A stretch of DNA of 17,814 nucleotides from a bacterium (GTDB lineage: Bacteria; JAHJDO01). Below are positions 14,748 to 17,814 of the stretch, in pieces. The translations under genes and the position numbers were made by a program. The first letter of the stretch is position 1; each line of letters starts with the position of its first letter. The DNA is taken from positions 1-17,814 of the forward strand of contig DAOVHI010000008.1 in assembly GCA_030671985.1 (NCBI GenBank), given 5' to 3'. The notes under the pieces were generated by a model. That model was given only the letters and a program-made list of their open reading frames with translations, searched no databases and was not told the DNA's origin.

Positions 14748-15692
14748 GTTTAACCTGAACCCTTTCTTAACGGGGTGACCTCTGGTAAATTCTTCGAAAG
14801 ATACTTTTCTACCGCCCTCAAGCTGTACCTCTTTAATTAATAGTTGTCCCTTGCCTGTGCCTACTAGCCCGCCTTTATTTTTTAACAAATCCAATAAAAC
14901 ACCTGTTTTTTCTTTGCTATATGCGGACTTGTCATAAACTTCTGTTTTAAATATTCTTAATCTCTGTTTCTTGCCGGATATATTTATGAATACATAAACC
15001 CCAGGCCATGGATTCATGGCTCTTGTCATATTATTAATTTCCTCCGCGGATTTTGTCCAATCTATGAGACCGTCGGATTTTTTGAGCATTGAAACATATG
15101 TTGCCTTTGCATGATTTTGAGGAATTCGGGAACAAGTTCCTTCTTCTATCTGTAATATAGCCTCAACTAATAATTCTGCTGACAATTTGCTTAATCTATC
15201 ATGAATGGTTTCCATATTGTCTGAGAAGCTAACGCTTATTTTTTCCTGAAGCAAAATATCGCCGGCATCCATTCTTTTATTCATGAACATTATTGTTACA
15301 CCTGTTTCTTTCTCGCCGTTAAGCAATGCCCCTTGCATTGGGGCAGCGCCCCTATATTTTGGCAACAAAGACGCATGCGCATTTATGCAACCCAAGCGCG
15401 GAATATCCAGAACCTGTTTAGGAAGTATTTTGCCGTAAGCTACAACAACTACGAGATCGGGACTGAGCGCTTGAATGTTCTCAACGAATGCGTCTGTTAT
15501 TGTCTCCGGCTGAAGAATCTTAATGTTATGCTCTTGCGCGCATAATTTCACAGGAGGAGCTATCTCTCCCCTTCCTCTGCCTTTCGGCCTGTCAGGCTGA
15601 GTAACAACGCATATCACATCATGCCCGGCTTGTATAAGCGCTTTGAGACTGAGTAATGCAAAATCTGGTGTTCCCATAAAAACTAGTTTCAA
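14739..15692 (-). CDS. fmt: methionyl-tRNA formyltransferase
   Basis: Fmt transfers a formyl group from 10-formyltetrahydrofolate to Met-tRNA(fMet) for translation initiation. The 317-residue protein has normal length. The N-terminal Rossmann domain starts MKLVFMGTPDFA and holds the catalytic set N104, H106 (NAHASLLPKYRGAAP) and D142 (MDAGD). The C-terminal OB-fold domain includes NPWPGVYVF and ends LEGGRKVSFEEFTRGHPVK. The final residues RLNSG are encoded where the gene runs into the 3' end of rlmD; the displaced copy ends RFR instead. Fmt therefore seems to have gained a new tail when the rlmD segment arrived. It lies 21 nt after rmuC in the same direction, and no def gene is in the window. 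Confidence 0.96.
   Translation of the reverse strand: MKLVFMGTPDFALLSLKALIQAGHDVICVVTQPDRPKGRGRGEIAPPVKLCAQEHNIKILQPETITDAFVENIQALSPDLVVVVAYGKILPKQVLDIPRLGCINAHASLLPKYRGAAPMQGALLNGEKETGVTIMFMNKRMDAGDILLQEKISVSFSDNMETIHDRLSKLSAELLVEAILQIEEGTCSRIPQNHAKATYVSMLKKSDGLIDWTKSAEEINNMTRAMNPWPGVYVFINISGKKQRLRIFKTEVYDKSAYSKEKTGVLLDLLKNKGGLVGTGKGQLLIKEVQLEGGRKVSFEEFTRGHPVKKGFRLNSG
14752..14840. repeat. direct repeat, functional fmt 3' end (partner of 12882-12970)
   Basis: This 89-bp segment inside fmt matches 12882-12970 at 76 of 89 positions without gaps, in the same orientation and 1870 bp away. Blocks such as CCTCTGGTAAATTCTTC and AAAGATACTTTTCTAC are identical or nearly so. To the left, similarity stops 4 bp after the rlmD stop codon. 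The two copies are the borders of the receiver-rlmD segment. Confidence 0.85.
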
Positions 15693-15713
15693 GAAAATAA
15701 CTCCTTGTATTAG

Positions 15714-16790
15714 TTATTTGGCGGACATAATGGATTTTTTATCAGACGAAGCAATATTCTCCAGTTTACTTGTGAACTTCTCCAGTCTTCGCTCTGCAGA
15801 TTCATAGGAGGATTTTGAGTGAGTGAGATGAGTGCCTATTTTTGAAAACTCCTCATAAAATCTTGCCAGATCACCATGCAGTCGAGCAAGATTGCTTATT
15901 ATGGTTTGCGCGCTTTTTTCTATCCTCATGCCTCTCAATCCCAGTAGAATTGCCTGCAAATACGCATAGAAACTGTTCGGAGACACAGGAATTACTTTTT
16001 TGCGTAAAGCGTAACTGCAAATACTTTTTTCTTCTCCCAGATTATCATCCTTTATTATGGTTTCATAATATACATTCTCTGCCGGAATATACATAAAGGC
16101 AAAATCAAACGTGCCTTCATCAGGTAATATGTATTTTGAGGCGATATTATCAACATGTTTCTTAATATCAATCACAAAGGCTTTTCTTATTTGCGACTTT
16201 TCCATTTTATCTTCTGTATTAATCAGTCTCTTAAAGTTTTCCAGCGGAAATTTTGCATCAATCGGCACCATTTGCTGAGATAGTTTAATAACAGCATCAA
16301 CCCGTTGCCCACTCTTGAAAGTATGCTGAAGCTCATAGTGCTCCGGGGACATAATCTGAGAAAGAAGATCCCCCAATAAGAACTCTCCAAAGCCTCCCCT
16401 TAACTTTGGCGCCCTGAGTATTTCCTGCAAAGACGAGATATCCTTGCCAATATCATATATCCTTTTATTTGCTTCCGCTAATTGCGTAAGCCGATTCTGC
16501 ACATCCCCAACTACTTTGGTCGTGCCTTCCAGTTTGTCGGAAAAGCTTTTATTGGCTGTTTCAAGCATTTTTATATTATTCTGCAGTTGTGTGTTTATCT
16601 GGCTAACTATCAGGGACATCTGCTGATTGAGAACCTGACTATTATCTGAGAGACTTTTACTAACCTGTTCTCTCAGATTATTCATCTCTTGATGTATAAG
16701 TGGATCAGGCAGCTGTTTTCTGTCTTTAAATAAAAGAACCAGTACCGCAAAAAACAAAAAAGTCAATATAGCTATAATATAACCTGACAT
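15714..16790 (-). CDS. rmuC: DNA recombination protein RmuC
   Basis: RmuC family proteins limit recombination between inverted repeats; the biochemical activity is not established, but the core has a nuclease-like fold. The 358-residue protein has an N-terminal membrane helix (about 4-21, IIAILTFLFFAVLVLLF), a long coiled coil (about 30-125, many Q/N/L/S heptads) and then the RmuC domain. That domain has RGGFGEFLLGDLL (131-143), RVDAVIKL (163-170) and PIDAKFPLENF (176-186). D165, D178 and K180 fit the PD-(D/E)XK-like site. It is the first gene of the rmuC-fmt pair. No strong promoter was identified in the 132-bp spacer shared with rpsT. Confidence 0.93.
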   Translation of the reverse strand: MSGYIIAILTFLFFAVLVLLFKDRKQLPDPLIHQEMNNLREQVSKSLSDNSQVLNQQMSLIVSQINTQLQNNIKMLETANKSFSDKLEGTTKVVGDVQNRLTQLAEANKRIYDIGKDISSLQEILRAPKLRGGFGEFLLGDLLSQIMSPEHYELQHTFKSGQRVDAVIKLSQQMVPIDAKFPLENFKRLINTEDKMEKSQIRKAFVIDIKKHVDNIASKYILPDEGTFDFAFMYIPAENVYYETIIKDDNLGEEKSICSYALRKKVIPVSPNSFYAYLQAILLGLRGMRIEKSAQTIISNLARLHGDLARFYEEFSKIGTHLTHSKSSYESAERRLEKFTSKLENIASSDKKSIMSAK

Positions 16791-16866
16791 ACCAATACAT
16801 CCCCTGTTTTTCTAAAAGCTATCACTTAATACAGGCAAACTCAAGAGAATTTTAGCAGAACAGAAC

Positions 16867-16894
16867 TTGACAAAAACTTTTTATCATATAGAAT
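16867..16894 (+). promoter_or_regulatory. rpsT: sigma70-like promoter of rpsT
   Basis: TTGACA (16867-16872), 16 bases, TAGAAT (16889-16894). The predicted start near 16901 leaves a short leader with a strong AAGGAG ribosome binding site before the ATG at 16923. Confidence 0.65.
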
Positions 16895-16922
16895 TACCCG
16901 CAAACGCAAGGAGATTTTACAT

Positions 16923-17222
16923 ATGCAGAGACATAAATCAGCTCTTAAGAGAGTAAGAACAAGTAGAAAAGGATACAAAAAAAACAGAGCAGTAAAGAGA
17001 AATGTTAAAGTTGCCGTAAAGAATGTTGGCAAGCTTATAGATGAAAAAGCAAACGCGGTAGACCTGCAAAAATCCATAAGTAAATCGATCTCTTTAATAG
17101 ACAAAGCTGCTACTAAGGGAATTATTAAGAAGAACACCGCCCGCAGAAAAAAATCTCAGATAATGCAAAAAGTGAACGAGCACAACAAAAAAGCAGAAAA
17201 AGCCGGTTCTACCAAAAATTAA
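16923..17222 (+). CDS. rpsT: 30S ribosomal protein S20
   Basis: S20 binds 16S rRNA at the base of the body of the 30S subunit. The 99-residue, strongly basic helical protein shows the family pattern: HKSALKRVRTSRKGYKKNRA near the start, then KNVGKLID and the well-kept ATKGIIKKNTARRKKSQIM. It is slightly longer than usual (about 85-90) because of a charged tail (VNEHNKKAEKAGSTKN). It is a single-gene unit, divergent from rmuC and convergent with lptE, whose end it overlaps by 14 nt. Confidence 0.95.
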   Translation: MQRHKSALKRVRTSRKGYKKNRAVKRNVKVAVKNVGKLIDEKANAVDLQKSISKSISLIDKAATKGIIKKNTARRKKSQIMQKVNEHNKKAEKAGSTKN

Positions 17223-17709
17223 TAACTTCACTCACAATATTTCTTGCCAGATTTTCAATAGCTTTGTCTGTGGCTGCTTTCTCTGACATTCCTAATCTGC
17301 CGGAAGTATAATAAGAAGTGCTGCCTTTGATGGTTTGGGCACAGATTATCTCATTCTTATTAAGATTTCTGAATACAACTTGTGCGGTTACTATCACTCT
17401 ATACTGTTCCACGTCGTTGTTTTTATCATATCCAAGCGGCTCCGTCTTATATTCTGTTACTTTCCCTTCAAGTATAGTGTCTGCTTCTTCCTGCTTTAAT
17501 AGCCTCAGGTTTCCATCGAGAATAAGTTCATTTATGACGGCATCCGTTACCGTTACATGAATATCGTGCTCATAGGTCTTGTTCTTAAACATCGGGACAT
17601 ATACGGAGCTTATCCCAGCGTCTTTTATTGTACTGGTAGTATATCCACATCCTGCCAGGACAATCGGAATTAAAAATACAATTAAAACCTTACTCATCCG
17701 CTTATTCAT
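17209..17709 (-). CDS. lptE: LPS-assembly lipoprotein LptE
   Basis: LptE is the outer-membrane lipoprotein that plugs the LptD barrel. The 166-residue protein has a lipoprotein signal peptide: basic start MNKRMSK, hydrophobic core VLIVFLIPIV and lipobox LAGC with the lipidated C21. After it comes GYTTSTIKDAGISSVYVPMF, followed by the FKNKTYEHDIHVTVTDAVI segment typical of LptE. The rest is an alpha/beta sandwich with VVFRNLNKNEIICAQTI and a C-terminal helix. A strong GGGAGG ribosome binding site precedes the ATG at 17709. LptE is poorly conserved, so the call rests on layout and on lptD being in the same window. Confidence 0.87.
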   Translation of the reverse strand: MNKRMSKVLIVFLIPIVLAGCGYTTSTIKDAGISSVYVPMFKNKTYEHDIHVTVTDAVINELILDGNLRLLKQEEADTILEGKVTEYKTEPLGYDKNNDVEQYRVIVTAQVVFRNLNKNEIICAQTIKGSTSYYTSGRLGMSEKAATDKAIENLARNIVSEVINFW

Positions 17710-17758
17710 CTTTGCCTCCCTTGATTTTTTGACCTTTATACATCCAATATCTATTTTG

Positions 17759-17788
17759 ATTCTATCAGAATGATTGAATTCATGTCAA
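17759..17788 (-). promoter_or_regulatory. lptE: sigma70-like promoter of lptE
   Basis: On the minus strand TTGACA (17788-17783), 18 bases, then TAGAAT (17764-17759). The leader to the ATG at 17709 is about 43 nt. The box pair and 18-base spacing closely match the lptD promoter. Confidence 0.6.
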
Positions 17789-17814
17789 CTACAGAAGGCG
17801 CGTAAAAGTTAAAT

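Larger units (their letters stand above)
6148..14751 (+). other. plus-strand accessory block between fmt and rpe
   Basis: Every intact gene from fabF to rlmD is on the plus strand, while the genes on both sides (fmt and rmuC to the right, rpe to lptD to the left) are on the minus strand. The block contains a restriction-modification pair, two sets of direct repeats, a gene fragment and a gene of different GC content. Together these suggest stepwise insertion between housekeeping genes. No integrase or transposase is seen, so the mechanism is unknown. The exact left border is not visible. Confidence 0.45.

Noticed and set aside
1-17814. tRNA, rRNA, 4.5S RNA, CRISPR array, integrase or transposase
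   Set aside because: Looked for by eye on both strands. No cloverleaf with a GTTCRA arm, no regularly spaced repeats and no recombinase protein were found.

Overview
The window looks like chromosome of a Gram-negative, rather AT-rich bacterium. Both outer-membrane LPS insertion proteins are present: LptD is cut by the left edge and the lipoprotein LptE is complete near the right edge. The housekeeping genes (ffh, rpsP, trmD, rplS, rpsT, fmt, rpe, rmuC) are ordinary bacterial genes. The gene order, the RNase HII-YraN fusion and the lysine-rich ribosomal protein tails suggest an uncultured lineage, perhaps Omnitrophota-like. That placement is a guess from general knowledge and no marker in the window proves it.

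Left part (1-6147), all on the minus strand: rpe, ffh, rpsP, trmD, rplS and rnhB-yraN form a tightly packed operon with 1-nt and 8-nt overlaps or short gaps. It serves protein targeting, the ribosome, tRNA modification and RNA/DNA hybrid removal. lptD follows in the same direction behind its own TTGACA-type promoter.

Middle part (6148-14751), all on the plus strand: (i) fabF and an FMN-dependent nitronate monooxygenase/FabK-like oxidoreductase, overlapping by 14 nt, for fatty-acid chemistry; (ii) a two-gene restriction-modification-like operon, made of a 1065-residue Eco57I-type adenine methyltransferase with a built-in target-recognition region and a small separate PD-(D/E)XK nuclease; (iii) a stand-alone cysteine-rich receiver protein with a strong promoter; (iv) an RlmD/RumA-type rRNA m5U methyltransferase with higher GC than its neighbours.

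Right part (14739-17814): fmt and rmuC on the minus strand, rpsT on the plus strand with its own promoter, and lptE on the minus strand, convergent with rpsT.

The most interesting structure is how the middle part was put together. An 89-bp, about 85% identical copy of the 3' end of fmt lies at 12882-12970, 1.87 kb from the real fmt end at 14752-14840. The two copies bracket exactly the receiver gene and the rlmD gene. This resembles insertion of a cassette into the 3' end of fmt, with the displaced end left behind and the C-terminus of the working Fmt changed. A second imperfect direct repeat (6218-6290 and 8634-8710), which includes a promoter, brackets fabF and the oxidoreductase. The whole plus-strand block separates fmt from rpe, so it looks like a layered accessory island between minus-strand housekeeping genes. 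No integrase, transposase, tRNA or CRISPR array was seen.
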